From Diphasiastrum complanatum (Eukaryota; Streptophyta; Lycopodiopsida; Lycopodiales; Lycopodiaceae), in assembly GCA_029204225.1 (NCBI GenBank), contig CM055097.1, forward strand, positions 58,390,869-58,454,868: 64,000 nucleotides of DNA, given 5' to 3'. Made by a program: the position numbers and the translations under genes. Below, one piece after another: positions 1 to 11,485 of the stretch; the first letter of the stretch is position 1, and each line of letters starts with the position of its first letter. The notes beneath the pieces are model-generated. The model saw nothing but the letters and a program-made list of their open reading frames with translations. It was not told the DNA's origin and did no database searches.

Positions 1-179
1 TATTCCTCAGCTTCAAGCCATTCTGCATAGCCTAGCTCCGCTTTTTCTTGGTACTCACCTTCACTTCCTCGGCAGAAAAATCCACTGATTGGAAATCAGT
101 GGGTGTTGTCTCTGAAATCTCACCAATAATGTTTGACGTGGATTTGGAGGAGCAATTAATGACGTGGCAAAATCCTTGA

Positions 180-480
180 GTACATAAAGGCGACACAACC
201 ACTCCTATCATCCCCAGGCACTGGAAAGACCTTTTTGACCATTGCTTACTTACAAATCTTCCTGGCCAAATATCCAGGTGAAAGGGTATTAATCACTGCC
301 CCTAGAAAGCATGTAGCTTTGTTGGGTGTCCGAGATAAGAAAATGGGCAGTGAAGCCAATTCCTTTACACAACCTGTTTGAAGCCCATGAAACTATAGAG
401 AAGAACGTGGTTAAAAGTTTTTTAGATGAAGGGCATTTCCCACGCACAAAGAACACGAGGATACTTCTCCCAAAAATCTT
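180..480 (+). pseudogene. CLASSY/DRD1-type SNF2 ATPase fragment
   Basis: A short stretch encodes the first helicase motifs of a plant CLSY/DRD1-like SNF2 ATPase. The frame starting near 180 reads SSPGTGKTFLTIAYLQ (Walker A, with GTGKT near 217), followed by FLAKYPGERVLITAPR (motif Ia region). The reading then has to move to the frame opening near 326 to continue as EIRKWAVKPIPLHNL, the segment that follows in this family, so there is at least one frameshift. Coding similarity ends where a GA microsatellite begins at about 487. CLSY proteins help recruit RNA polymerase IV for RNA-directed DNA methylation (family knowledge). No further helicase motifs were seen downstream. Either a decayed gene fragment or an exon edge with an error; the frameshift favours decay. 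Confidence 0.6.
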
Positions 481-484
481 CTGG

Positions 485-1330
<846 letters not shown>

Positions 1331-1736
1331 TTAGAATCCCCATCATCGTGCCGATCATTGCTAAAGCACAAACAGGTGACGAACGCTACGTTACCGCCCA
1401 ACCATAGAGGTACTACCACCTCACCCCCGTGCACTGGAGCTACATACCACCATCAAGCAAGCTCGGATCTCATGTAAGCCATGGTGTCCCGCTCTTCCAC
1501 TGGTGGTCAGGTCAGGACGAGTATTTAGGCCTCAGGATGTAGGTAGGCGAGGGTCGAGGGTAAGGCATGGTGGTATGGGACACCATGGCTTACATGAGAT
1601 CCGAGCTTGCTTGATGGTGATCTGTAGCTCCAGTGCACGGGGGTGAGGTGGCAGTACCTCTATGGTTGGGCGGTAACGTAGCGTTCGTCACCTATTTCTG
1701 CTTTAGCAATGACCGGCACAACGATGGGAATTCTAA
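1331..1736. repeat. Foldback element with ~155-bp arms
   Basis: The left arm (1331-1490) and the right arm (1570-1736) are near-perfect inverted copies around a loop of about 80 bp. Both outer ends read TTAGAATYCCCATC inward. The arms include the recognisable run TACCTCTATGGTTGGGCGG and its complement. ACTAAT is present just outside both ends (1323-1328 and 1738-1743), slightly offset, so a target duplication is possible but the exact boundary is uncertain. No coding capacity. A MITE or foldback transposon is the likely nature; superfamily unknown. Confidence 0.75.
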
Positions 1737-2190
1737 CACTAATCCCAAGCCTGCATGATTTGCCATGTGGCAGCCATACGTGACTTGCCACGTGGCAACC
1801 TATGACAGGCTTGGTAGATAGCAGGCTTATGTGGCCTGCTACACAAGCCTATGGTACGCCATGTGACAAGCCACACAAGCCTATGGTAGGCCTACGTGGC
1901 TTACCACATGGCAGCTTCTGAGCCCCACTTCTTTCTTTCTCTAGGTCCACTCAGGCCTACATGGCAAAGCTTGGTGGGCTTGCCACACAAGCCTATGTTA
2001 GACCTATGTGGTTTGTCACATGGAAAACCCTAAGCTTCCAGGATTTGCCACATGGTAGACCTACGTGGCTTTCCACGTGGCAGCTTGCGACAAGATTGGT
2101 AAATAGTAGACCTATGACATGCCTATGGTAGGCCTAACCCCAAGCCTGCATGGTTTGCCATGTGGCAGGCCTACATGACAGGCCACAATG
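1737..2190. repeat. Degenerate tandem repeat rich in CCACGTGG
   Basis: An array of imperfect units built from phrases such as GGCCTACGTGGCTTACCACA, AGCCTATGGTAGG and CCACGTGGCA, repeated many times with variable spacing. The core CACGTG is self-complementary. No open frame of interest. Possibly the subterminal region of a transposon. Confidence 0.65.
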
Positions 2191-2873
2191 AGGTGGCCTC
2201 CGGCCACATTCGATCTCGGATTTGTGGGGGAGAGTTGTTTTCTAAAGGGGGGGGGCCGAAACATCTCCCAGTGTTCAGGTCCCGACCAGACAAAGTGTTC
2301 CTAAAGCCCTGTTTAACGTCGAACTTCGGATGGACGTTTTGGGCCGACCGTCCATCCGTTCCTCGTGCCATCTGTTCCCACAGGTTCCTATTGAGGTTGT
2401 CCACAGGCCGAAACAGACGACACCTAAAACGGATCCCGTTTGGAGAAACTGGGCCGTCGGGTGGAAAGCTGCAAAACTAGTCCATTTCACGTGACCTAAT
2501 TGCGTTTCTCTCCCGTCGAAACGCCATTTTGACCGAACGATACCCGAATCGATCCAGGCTCGATCCGTTGGGTTCGTATCAGGATCACGAACCTGTGGAC
2601 TGTATTCCTGGACCACTAAAGCATTCTACACAAGTTCAAGTGAATGCTACACAAGTGCTGCACATACCTGTGGTGCAATGCCTACGACACAATGAGGACG
2701 TGGGGTTGACGATGTTTATGGATGTGGTTATGATGATTATGGTTGTGGCTTGTCTTGATGGTTATGGCTGTGGGGTTGTGGGTTTATGATGATTTGTTAG
2801 GGTTTAGGGTTTAGCGTGTTATGTTGAATGGTTGAACATGATGCATATGTTATGAGAGAGATGCAGATGTGCT

Positions 2874-2875
<2 letters not shown>
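2191..2875. other. No recognised feature
   Basis: Contains overlapping short open frames on both strands with no recognisable similarity. Telomere-like TTAGGGTTTAGGGTTTAG occurs once near 2797 but is not an array. Confidence 0.5.

Positions 2876-2967
<92 letters not shown>
2876..2967. repeat. (CT)n microsatellite
   Basis: Uninterrupted CT run of about 90 bp ending just before CACAGAGCTAGCC. Confidence 0.95.
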
Positions 2968-2970
<3 letters not shown>

Positions 2971-3199
2971 GAGCTAGCCATTTGTAAGCAATCATGATAA
3001 ACCAGCCATGACACGAATAAACTGTGAAAAAATATATACATCTCATCTGATGCCAGTATACATGATAGTCTGTGTGTATCAATATCTACAAGTCTGTGCT
3101 AAAAAAAACATCCCTCTGCGTGTCAGATGCATCCTCAGAGGTGTCAAATACAAAGTCTGGCTGGGAGTCTGGAGGCATCTGGGACTCCTCTAAGTCTGG

Positions 3200-4890
3200 G
3201 CCAACGCCTGCCAAGAGACGACTAGAAAAATCATCAGTGCGTCCCCTCTTGGCTGGCTTGCCTCTGAGTCTGCCGGAAGGAACCCTCTGTGGTACACTCC
3301 TGCCTGGGGGTCTCCCTCTGCCACAGGGGGGGTCTCTGGGAGGAACTGCCTGCCTGTGCTCTGAGTCGTCTCTGTGCTATCTGTCTCTGGGCAGCAGCCT
3401 CTGTCTCCCTCGCAAACTTTGACCAGCCATCATCTGAAAGGGGGCGTGAAGCGGAAGTACTGGGGTGGGGCACGTGAACCATCCCCCGCAAGGTCGACCG
3501 TCTCGTCTGAATCATATGTGGGCTCATCATCAAAGGAGGGCAACAGAACGTCAGCAGGGAGGGGGGTGGTCTCATCGGCATCGGCATCTACTTGGGATCA
3601 CCCCGCAGAGCACGCCGAGCGGCATCGTCTGGATCAACCTCTGGCTCTGGCTCATGATCGGCCGCTGCAACCATCGGGATTGACCTGCACAAGTCAATCA
3701 TTCGTGATAGCCGAAGCAACCGTGAGGGCATTAAACTGAATGTCTTAAACTTATACAAAAGCAAACGATAGAGCATAGACATATACCTGCAAGAGTAGGG
3801 AGCCTACGCCTCCTACCCTCATGTTGTCCGTGATGCGTCGAACCACCCCGGTGTTGGTGTTGCAATACACCAAGTCATTGCATCGCTCCTTCGTCAGACG
3901 GTTCCGCCTGTTCGTGTGAACAAGGCTGAACGCTGACCAGCTCCGCTCGCACCCGCAAGCAGAACAGTCCTGCATTAATTGGCAACCACTCGAGTGAGTA
4001 CCGACCTTGTAGAGAAAATGCGAAAACTGGTTGGATGAATGAGATTAGACAACATACCTGTGAAAGGACTTGGAACGCGAGCGTTTTCAGGTCTGGCTGT
4101 CCAGCGCCGTAGCTCTCCCACCATGATACAGGCAGGAGCCTGTTCTCTCGAACACGTGCAAGGTCCTCGCCGAACAGCCCCAGATAGTGCCTGCAGTTGA
4201 GCAGCGATATGCGTGAGTACACTTGAGCCCGCGCAGGGAAATTGAGCGAACAAAAGCAAACGACAGAGCAAGAGTTTACTTGTAACCAAGCGTCTGCTCC
4301 TCGAGCCTGCTGCGGATACCAGTGTCGCTGCTGAGGAGGCGGATGTATAAGAACCAGTCCGCACGCAGCTCTGCATCGTCATATTGCCTCTCGCTCTGAA
4401 ACAGCGGATGCAGTATGTGGGCCACACTGTGAATGGGCCAGTGAAACTAATCCCATCGTCGCCGCCACAACCGCCGAATAGGCTCCAACCTGTGGACCTT
4501 ACCATATGGAGGCAACAATTACATACCATCGTGTTGCGGCAGCAAGACGAAATAGAGAGTGAATGGAAAGAAAGATGGTGAGACGGAAAAAGTTATACCT
4601 GGGCCGGTCCAGCTTAGAACGCTGGAGAGACTCGCCTATGCGGTCCATGAACTCGTATATGAGGCCCATCCTGCACCTTTCGCAATCAACGAGCCTCAAA
4701 ACAGAGTAGATGGGGCACATGACGTCCATCAGCTGCTGCATATCCACCTCAGCAACTGGCACAGAATATGCCTCGAGAATGAGTGCTCGAACCCGAGAGG
4801 CGTTCCCTGTGAGCTGCTTTCGACAAAAAGGGCAACACCACTTTTTGTCGGGCATCAACTCCACCTCATCCCAAATGGGACGAGCGGCCA

Positions 4891-4891
<1 letters not shown>
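3200..4891 (-). pseudogene. hAT transposase gene, internally deleted (hAT-B)
   Basis: A multi-exon hAT transposase relative missing its catalytic middle. Exon a starts at ATG 4891 and ends at 4599: a partial BED-type zinc finger (WCCPFCRKQLTGNASR) passes directly into the region normally near the C-terminal third (VLRLVDCERCRMGLIYEFMD), so the DUF659 and central domains are absent. Further exons with AG/GT boundaries: 4489-4280 (HSVAHILHPLF), 4190-4058 (PVSWWESYG, ending VLSQ), 3969-3787 (hAT dimerisation motif CERSWSAFSLVHTNRRNRL), then an acidic and proline-rich tail to about 3200. Exon structure parallels the hAT-A gene at 5904-9849. Exon b has an in-frame stop and the tail has frame breaks. 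Without the catalytic core it could at most make a DNA-binding or dimerising fragment (inference). Confidence 0.75.
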
Positions 4892-4984
<93 letters not shown>

Positions 4985-5247
4985 AAGCACGCAAATCTAA
5001 TCTCTCTCTCTCTTCTCCTAGACCCCAAACCCAAGCACCCTAAACCCTAAACCCTAAACTCACACACACCATGTCTCGTACACGCGCGCACACACACAAA
5101 TTCTCTCTCTCTCTGTCCCTCACACTCTTTGTCTCTTCCTCTCTCTCTCTCACACAAATCACCACACACACACACACACATCTATATGCACACAAATCAA
5201 CTAATCCACACACACACACACAACTCATCACACACACACAAACACCA

Positions 5248-5323
<76 letters not shown>

Positions 5324-5330
5324 GCCCTCT
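4892..5330. repeat. CT and CA microsatellite cluster upstream of hAT-B
   Basis: (CT)n at 4893-4960, (CA)n at 4960-4982, mixed CT/CA patches at 5070-5245, then (CT)n at 5249-5320. ACCCTAAACCCTAAACCCTA at 5038-5058 is a few telomere-like units only. The cluster occupies the leader of the hAT-B gene, directly before its start codon at 4891. Confidence 0.9.
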
Positions 5331-5384
5331 TTCTCTCCTCTCGGGCTTCTGCGGAACAGTCTGCTGCCCGCGCGCCCTTTTCTT

Positions 5385-5535
5385 TTTTTTAAAAAACGCG
5401 TCCGGGGCCCAAGCGCGTTCTTTCAAAAAAAAAATTGGACGCAACCGACCCCGCGTCGGGGGGTCAGACGCGTCCGGGTCCGAGCATCGGACGCGGACGC
5501 GAAAAGGCCGCGTCCGGCCCGGACCCTCATGTCTG
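5385..5535 (-). repeat. GGACGCGTCC palindrome cluster; 5' end of hAT-B element
   Basis: Several copies of ACGCGTCC and GGACGCG in both orientations, ending with GGACCCTCATGTCTG at 5521-5535 and followed by a TA run. Read on the minus strand the terminus is CAGACATGAGGGTCC, a CAG start typical of hAT elements. The same terminus with the same palindromes occurs at 12869, in both cases followed inward by a GA run. It is therefore probably the 5' end of the element carrying the hAT-B gene. The matching left end was not found. Confidence 0.6.

Positions 5536-5541
<6 letters not shown>

Positions 5542-5568
<27 letters not shown>
5542..5568. repeat. (TA)n run flanking hAT-A
   Basis: TA repeat that separates the hAT-B terminus from the hAT-A terminus. 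Its last 8 bp (5561-5568) match the 8 bp after the right end of hAT-A. Confidence 0.85.
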
Positions 5569-5570
<2 letters not shown>

Positions 5571-5580
5571 TAGATCTAGC

Positions 5581-5640
5581 GGTACCAGGATCCGTGGATT
5601 CCGGTACCGCGGATCCATACTGATCCACAGTACCACAATA
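5581..5640. repeat. Left subterminal GGTACC/GGATCC palindromes of hAT-A
   Basis: Contains GGTACC, GGATCC and CCGCGG in close succession followed by TACCACAATATATA. The element at 12139 has the same layout (CATAGG, then GGTACCGCG, then TACCACAATATA), which marks this as a conserved terminal block. Possible transposase-binding sites (inference). Confidence 0.65.
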
Positions 5641-5903
5641 TATATTATTTTTTAATATATAATATTTTTTAATATTTAATATATTATTATATATTTTCTT
5701 AACCTAATCCCCCCCCCCTCGCTTCATCTCTCTCCCTGACCGTCGCCCTACTGTCCGCGCCCTCCCGACTGTCTTCGCATTGCACTGATCAAGTCCGCCC
5801 TTGCTATTGCTATTTCGGCCTTTGTTGTGGTTTTTTCAAGCCTTCCGACTCCTATCGCACCCACAGAGATCTCTGCCTTCTTTCCCCAGTCCCTTCTACA
5901 GAG

Positions 5904-8900
5904 ATGGTGCATTCCAACCTTGCCGATCTGTGGGACGAGGTGGACATTGTCAGGCAGATTCCCGACAAGTCCAACAAGTCCGGTGCAAGGATCGAGCACT
6001 GTCGATATTGCCTGGCCGAGTTCGTTGCCACCCTCACTCACCTTAAAGGCCACCTACTCGACACACGTGCGAGAGATGGTGGCACACTGAATGCTGCCCC
6101 CTGTGCCAGCATGTCCGTTCCCGTCAGGCAGCGACTTTTGGATACCTATGGGCCACGTCTTGTGGCGGGGGAGAACACCATTTCGGAGGGTGTTCTTTGG
6201 TTTTGCACCGCTCCTTACGTGGTTGACCCCGAGTTGCTACCTGCTTGGCTGGCACGCACGAGGAGAGGGAGTGCATCCTCGTCCAGTCCCTTTGCCCCTC
6301 ATCCCCCTTAGACAGTTCTGCCTCACGCACCCCCATCTGCACCCATTCCGGTGGATCCCGTCCCACCGCGTCCGCCAGTTGCCGCTGCGGTTCCACCACC
6401 ACCTACTGTTGCTCGCACTCCCCCAGTTTACGACTTTCTCATGGACTCTCCGCCTCCCAAGCAGGAGCAAGCCCCGGATGCTAGTGACGAGGCCTTCCAG
6501 GATGTTGAGGAGATCCCTTCCTCCCTCCCTTCACATCCGGATGACCTCCCTACCCAGCAGTTTTCGTATCCCATGCCAGATGTCCACCCTCCACCAGTGT
6601 ACACCACTTACGCTATTGCACCCATCCCGGCCAGTGCATCCCACTCTCCCCATTCCACGTCGACAGCTGATGCATCCACTAGTGCCCAGCCTGTCGCGTC
6701 ATCATCCATTCCCGTCACGTTCGGTGCACCGTGTTGGAGGTCCGCTACCCGTCGCCCAGCTGGGAGAGTTCTTAGGCAGCAGAGCATTCGCGGCGCGCAT
6801 CAGCCGCACATGGATAGAGTCAGCCCTAGCTGGAGAGTCCCTAGTTCAAAGGTTGTCCGCACACACATGCTGAGGGATAGGGTCGAGTCATTGTCTAGAG
6901 AGATGGAGCCTCTGCGTCGCCATTGGGCCACTTACGGTTGCAGCATCATGTCTGATGGCTGGACTGATGTCAGGAGGAGGCCGATCCTCAACATATTGGT
7001 CTCCAGCTGCATGGGCACAGTTTTTGAGGGCAGTGGATTGCAGCAGGGGGGGGGGGAGTCATATCTGCAGAGTTCATGTTTGATGTCATCAGGTCTTCCA
7101 TCCTGTCCATAGGCCCACAACATGTCGTCACGGTGGTGACGGACAATGCCACGAACTGCATTCAGATGGGTGTACTACTAGAGGCCGAGTTCCCTCACAT
7201 TGTTCATACCCCCTGTGCCGCGCACGGCATAGACCTTCTGATGGGGGACATAGGTGCACTTCCCTGGGTTAGAGCCATCATCCGTGAGGCCCTCTTCCTG
7301 GTGACTTTTGTAAAAGTCACCAGGAAGAGGCGTGTTCTTGCCATGTTCCGGGTGTTCAGCCATCTGGACCTCCGTAAGCCAGCCCCCACATGCTTTGTAT
7401 TCGACTTGGTGGTCATCGACCGTTTGATCAGGTGCAGGGCACATCTTCTATAGATGGTTGCCAGTGATCTTTGGTGTGCCAGTACGTTTCCGCACACTGA
7501 GGATGGGGAGCACTTTTCTTCCACGGTGAGGGGAGACCAGTTCTGGAGGGATGCACAGACATTGTCAGGACTGCTTCGACCACTCTACATTGTGCTCCGC
7601 ATGGCCGACAGCGAGGGGTCGACACTTGGACTGGTATATGAGCTCATGGACCGGATTGGACAATTCCTGCAGCTGCCCATCTTGCAGCCAGAGAGGTAAG
7701 CAGTATAGTAATGTAATTGGCCTTTATCTTTTCAGTACTTGCTAGGTTGTTTTTCTGTCAATGTTAAGTTTTTTCGTAATGCCCTAAACCACATGCCTCT
7801 CACCTGCAGGATGACCGAGTTGAAGTTCATCTGGGAAACGCGGTGGAACTACTTCCACAGGAGCATCCACAGCGTTTCACACATACTGCATCCCCTCTTC
7901 CTCTCTCCGACACAGATCGCAGACAGAGAGCTCGAGGCCGATTGGCTTCATACATTCACAAAGTGGGTCCACACATAGGTTTGGATCCTATCAGGCTCAT
8001 GGAGGAGCTCGCTGCATTTCGTTTCGGCATGGGCACATTCGGCCACCCGGCTGCTCAGGATCCAGAGAGGAGGCAGCTACCCATTACCTGGTGGACCATG
8101 TTCGGTAGCACATACCCATCTATACAGCGTCTTGCATTGCGTGTCCTTTCTCAGGTATGCATCTCATTTTATTCTCCATTGTTGTGTTTCGTTGAAGACA
8201 ATGTGCTGAAGTATTTCAATGCACGTACCACAGGACTGTGCTGCCTCCGTGTGTGAGCGTAATTGGAGCACATGGGCACTCATTCACACGAGGAGAAGAA
8301 ACCGGTTGTCAGTGAGTCAGTTGGAGCGGTTGGTGTTCTGTAGCACCAACGCACGTCTCACTAGGAGACTTCCGACCATTACGAGCGCATTGCAGGTGAT
8401 AAGCTAACCTTTCATAGCATGTTGGTTGACTCCTGGTATGTTGGTTTCATTTCCTGATAGAGTTGTTTCCCTGACATGCCAATTTTAAACCTTGCAGACA
8501 AAGATATCTGATTTGGAGCGCCAGGTTGACTTGCCTACAGACAACACCCATCCCATGCCTGCAGATGACCTGGGCACACAATTGATGGCAGAGAGAGAGA
8601 GGGAGCTTGCCGAGATGAGAGAGAGAGAGAGCTTGGGATTGAGCACAGAGAGCCTCCATTGTACGAGGCAGATGATCCAGTGTTAGAGGATGATCAGGAT
8701 GAGGATGAGCCCATTCGGGTTGTGTTCACCAGATCAGAGCCGGATGAGGCATATGATACAGGTGTTGGGCACACGCCTAAAGCAGGGGTCACAGGTGCAT
8801 CACGTGGTAGAGGTGGGACACATGCCACAGATTATACCAGGAGACGGGCAGGGCACACAGGGGGGGCCAGTGGCATACCTTCTTATGTTGATATGATGGA

Positions 8901-9849
8901 GGAGGCTCTTGATAGGGGGCAGAGTGATTTGGGTTTACCTTCCGCAGCAGCTTGGATGCGTGCATCACAGAGCCATAGGCATTTCTATGACAGCACACCA
9001 GAGGAGTCACCAGATGACTTTGATTGTACCGATTGGGAGGCCATGCAGGGTCCGCATGGTGCACAGGATGAGGCACGGGATGTTCCAGAGGATGGTGCTC
9101 ATGATGAGTCCCAGAGCCCAGAGCATTTGTATTCGGATGCCCAGCTGGACGACTTGATTGCAGACTTGGATTCAGAGGCCCAGCAGATGCCGAGCGTCAG
9201 GGCACCCCCATCCTCTCTAGCCAGCATGCCCTACACAGAGTCTCAGCCAGAGCAGCTACACGAGGTGCCTGCAGTTCCTCCAGTTCCTCAGAGGGTGTAT
9301 GTGCGCCGCACAGCACCACCAGTGCCACCGATACCGTTGAGGCCTGCAGCCCCTTCATCGCCATCCACTTTTGCAGCAACAGGTCTCCATGGCAGGCCAC
9401 CATCTGTGCCCAGATCTTCTCTTGCGGCACCCACATCTACAGACGCTCCTGCAGTGGCGACACCCACAGCACATCCTCCTCCATTGGCAGCACCCACGGC
9501 ACCGGCTCCTCCTTTGGCAGCACCCAGGATGTACCAGTACCGGCCACCGCAGCGCCCCTTTCAGTACTTATCACCGCTGTACTTGCCTCCTGCAGGGACG
9601 GCCCCTCCACATCCAGTTCCTCCACCAGTAGCAGGCCCACGGGCACACACTCCTCGGACCTATCCTACTCTCACAGCCTCTCATTGGCTCTCTCACTGTC
9701 TCGTGAGTGCCTATTTAACCCCACAGCCTGTTTCCCCATTTGCATTTGTTGATGATCCCATGTGCTACTGTACCTATCCCATGTATTGCTCCCCCACATG
9801 CTGCAGTCTGATTGGGTCCATGGTCTGCTCCTCCACAGTGCCCATGTGA
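5904..9849 (+). pseudogene. hAT transposase with BED finger and DUF659 (hAT-A)
   Basis: Catalyses cut-and-paste transposition in this family. Exon 1 (5904-7695) has an N-terminal BED-like finger (HCRYC then LTHLKGHLL), a proline-rich linker, DUF659 with SIMSDGWTDVRRRP, and VVTDNATNC followed by HTPCAAHGIDLL. Exon 2 (7810-8154) holds HSVSHILHPLF and LPITWWTMFG. Exon 3 (8234-8395) holds the dimerisation motif VCERNWSTWALIHTRRRNRL. Exon 4 (8498-9849) is a long acidic and proline-rich tail ending in a minisatellite. All introns have GT/AG ends (7696-7809, 8155-8233, 8396-8497). Defects: TAG stops at 6309 and 7451, a frame change at a poly-G run near 7047, another near 7960, and one in a GA run near 8625. 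The lesions are few, so it was probably active not long ago, or some are sequencing errors in homopolymers. Confidence 0.8.
7290..7329. repeat. 40-bp near-perfect palindrome inside hAT-A coding region
   Basis: CCTCTTCCTGGTGACTTTTG is followed at once by its reverse complement apart from the central bases. It lies in frame after the HGIDLL block and encodes LFLVTFVKVTRKR. Confidence 0.8.
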
Positions 9850-10107
9850 CAGTGTACCTGTCCGGATGTATTGCTCCCTCACATGCTGCACTCTGATTGG
9901 GTCCATGGTCTGCTCCTCCACAGTGCCCATGTGACGGTGTACCTGCCCCATGTATTGCTCCCCCACATGCTGCACTCCGATTGGGTCCGTGGTCTGCTCC
10001 CCCACAGTGCCCATGTGACGGTGTACCTGTCCGGATTTGCTGCCCCCCCCACATGCTGCACTCCCATTGACCACCAGGTCTGCTCTCCCACAGTGCCCCC
10101 AGTACAG
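9770..10107. repeat. 84-bp minisatellite, about four units
   Basis: Units begin GTACCT at about 9770, 9854, 9939 and 10023, with periods of 84-85 bp. Each contains ACATGCTGCA, GATTGGGTCC and CTCCACAGTGCCC; the fourth unit diverges. The hAT-A stop codon at 9847-9849 lies within the first unit, so unit-number changes would alter the 3' end of the transcript. Confidence 0.85.
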
Positions 10108-10550
10108 TCCCCCTGTACAGTAACATCTTTTTTCTAAACCGTAGCCTTTTTCCTGAATTTTTTACCTAGTTTTAGCCTGTTAAAAGGGTTTTTCTTATTA
10201 AAATAATAATAATAGAAAATATTATTTTTGTGGTGCCGCCCTGGTACCGCGGATTTTTGGGCGGCACCATAATGGCGGTACCACCATTATGGTACCGCAC
10301 CACATGCTGCACTCCCATTGACCACCAGGTCTGCTCTCCCACAGTGCCCCCAGTACAGTCCCCCTGTACAGTAACATCTTTTTTCTAAACCGTAGCCCTT
10401 TTTTTTCCTGAAAAGGGTTTTTCTTTTTAAAATAATAATAATAAAAAATATTATTTTTGTGGTGCCGCCCTGGTACCGCTGGTCTGAGGGCGGCACCATA
10501 ACCGCGGTACCACCATTATGGTACCGCGGTACCACCATTATGGTACCGCG
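10048..10550. repeat. Tandem duplication of ~250 bp at hAT-A 3' end
   Basis: The block from CCACATGCTGCACTCCCATT (10048) through GTGGTGCCGCCCTGGTACCG is repeated from 10300, including the TTTTTTCTAAACCGTAGCC stretch and the palindromic subterminal block. The right terminus of the element is thus present twice, with the outer copy forming the real end. Confidence 0.8.
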
Positions 10551-10580
10551 GTACCATAATGGCGGTACCACGTGCCACTA

Positions 10581-10582
<2 letters not shown>

Positions 10583-10634
<52 letters not shown>
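10583..10634. repeat. (TA)n run between two CATAG elements
   Basis: Pure TA repeat ending ATATGTAT. Its first 8 bp and last 8 bp serve as target duplications of the left and right neighbouring elements. Confidence 0.9.
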
Positions 10635-10772
10635 CATAGTGGCACCGCCATTATGGTACCGTACCGCGGTACCATAATGGTGGTACCGCCATTATGGTGC
10701 CGCCCAAAAATCCGTGGTACCAGGGCGGCACCACTTTTTAATTTTTATTTTTATTTTAAAAAAAAAAAATTA

Positions 10773-11256
10773 GTGGGCAATATGGGTATCAGCTTGAAGC
10801 TCTTGACGAGAGCAGTGCATTTATGCAGGTTGTCGGTGCTTTCAGCTACAAATTGTGTTAGACAACTAAATAATGCACCTCTCAATTTAGTAGTCACTAG
10901 TTAACCGTGAGCTCAGATCTGTAAGGCCCCCGTTATGAGGAGAAGCCATTACTGAGCACGGTTGTTAGTATAGGGTCTATTGTGAGACCATGATGGTTAT
11001 GAGATGGCTAGATTACAGTTTCTATATAGCAGCAAGTCTTGGGGGGTCCGGGGGGCTACCGCCCCCCGGTAGGGGGTTTGGGGGGCAGACGGTACGACCT
11101 CTTCATGATTTGGGGTTTGACTCCCTGAGCGAAAACACACTTTTTGGTGTTTTGCATCCCCTTGGTCCTTTGGCTGTTCGCTCTTGTCGGAACCGGCAAC
11201 CTGTATAAATGCACTGCTCTCGTCAACAGCTTGAAGCTGATACCCATATTGCCCAC
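10773..11256 (+). repeat. GTGGGCAATATGGG module, copy 1
   Basis: A 484-bp unit with terminal inverted repeats of about 60 bp (GTGGGCAATATGGGTATCAG to its complement) and a GC-rich middle with runs of G and C. It looks like an element in its own right, present as an inverted pair with 11550-11986. A third partial copy starts at 14710. Confidence 0.8.
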
Positions 11257-11304
11257 TTGATTTTATTTTTATTTTTTTAGATTGAAAAAAATATTATATA
11301 TTAT

Positions 11305-11485
11305 GGTACCGCGGATCAGTATGGATCCGCGGTACCAGTATGGATCCGCGGTACCGGGATCCGCGGATCCTGGTACCGCTGGATCTATGATACCCGGTAC
11401 CGCGGATCCTGGTACCGCTGGATCTATGATACCCGGTACCGCGGATCCATACTGGTACCGCGGATCCATACTGATCCGCGGTACC
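11305..11485. repeat. Central GGTACC/GGATCC palindrome
   Basis: About 180 bp made of alternating GGTACC, CCGCGG and GGATCC words. It is close to self-complementary end to end: the plus and minus strands give almost the same translated peptide (MVPRISMDPRYQYGSAVPG and so on), which reflects palindromy and not a gene. Confidence 0.9.

Larger units (their letters stand above)
5569..10582 (+). mobile_element. hAT-A: full-length hAT transposon
   Basis: A 5014-bp element. It begins CATAG (5569-5573) and ends CTATG (10578-10582), with ATATATAT on both sides as an 8-bp target duplication; the duplication lies in TA repeats and alone would be weak. The boundaries are supported by non-autonomous relatives with identical ends and less ambiguous 8-bp duplications (10635-12108, 16132-16534). 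Both subterminal regions carry GGTACC/GGATCC palindromes (left 5581-5640, right 10227-10575). The interior carries a hAT transposase gene at 5904-9849. Gene order, 8-bp duplication and hAT protein agree, so this looks like the potential source element, now disabled by stops and frameshifts. Confidence 0.75.

Noticed and set aside
1737-2190. CRISPR-like spaced repeats
   Set aside because: Units vary in sequence and spacing, and the context is a eukaryotic transposon-rich region.
5038-5058. Telomere-like ACCCTAAACCCTAAACCCTA (also near 2800 and 13090)
   Set aside because: Only two or three units each; too short for telomeric or interstitial telomere arrays.
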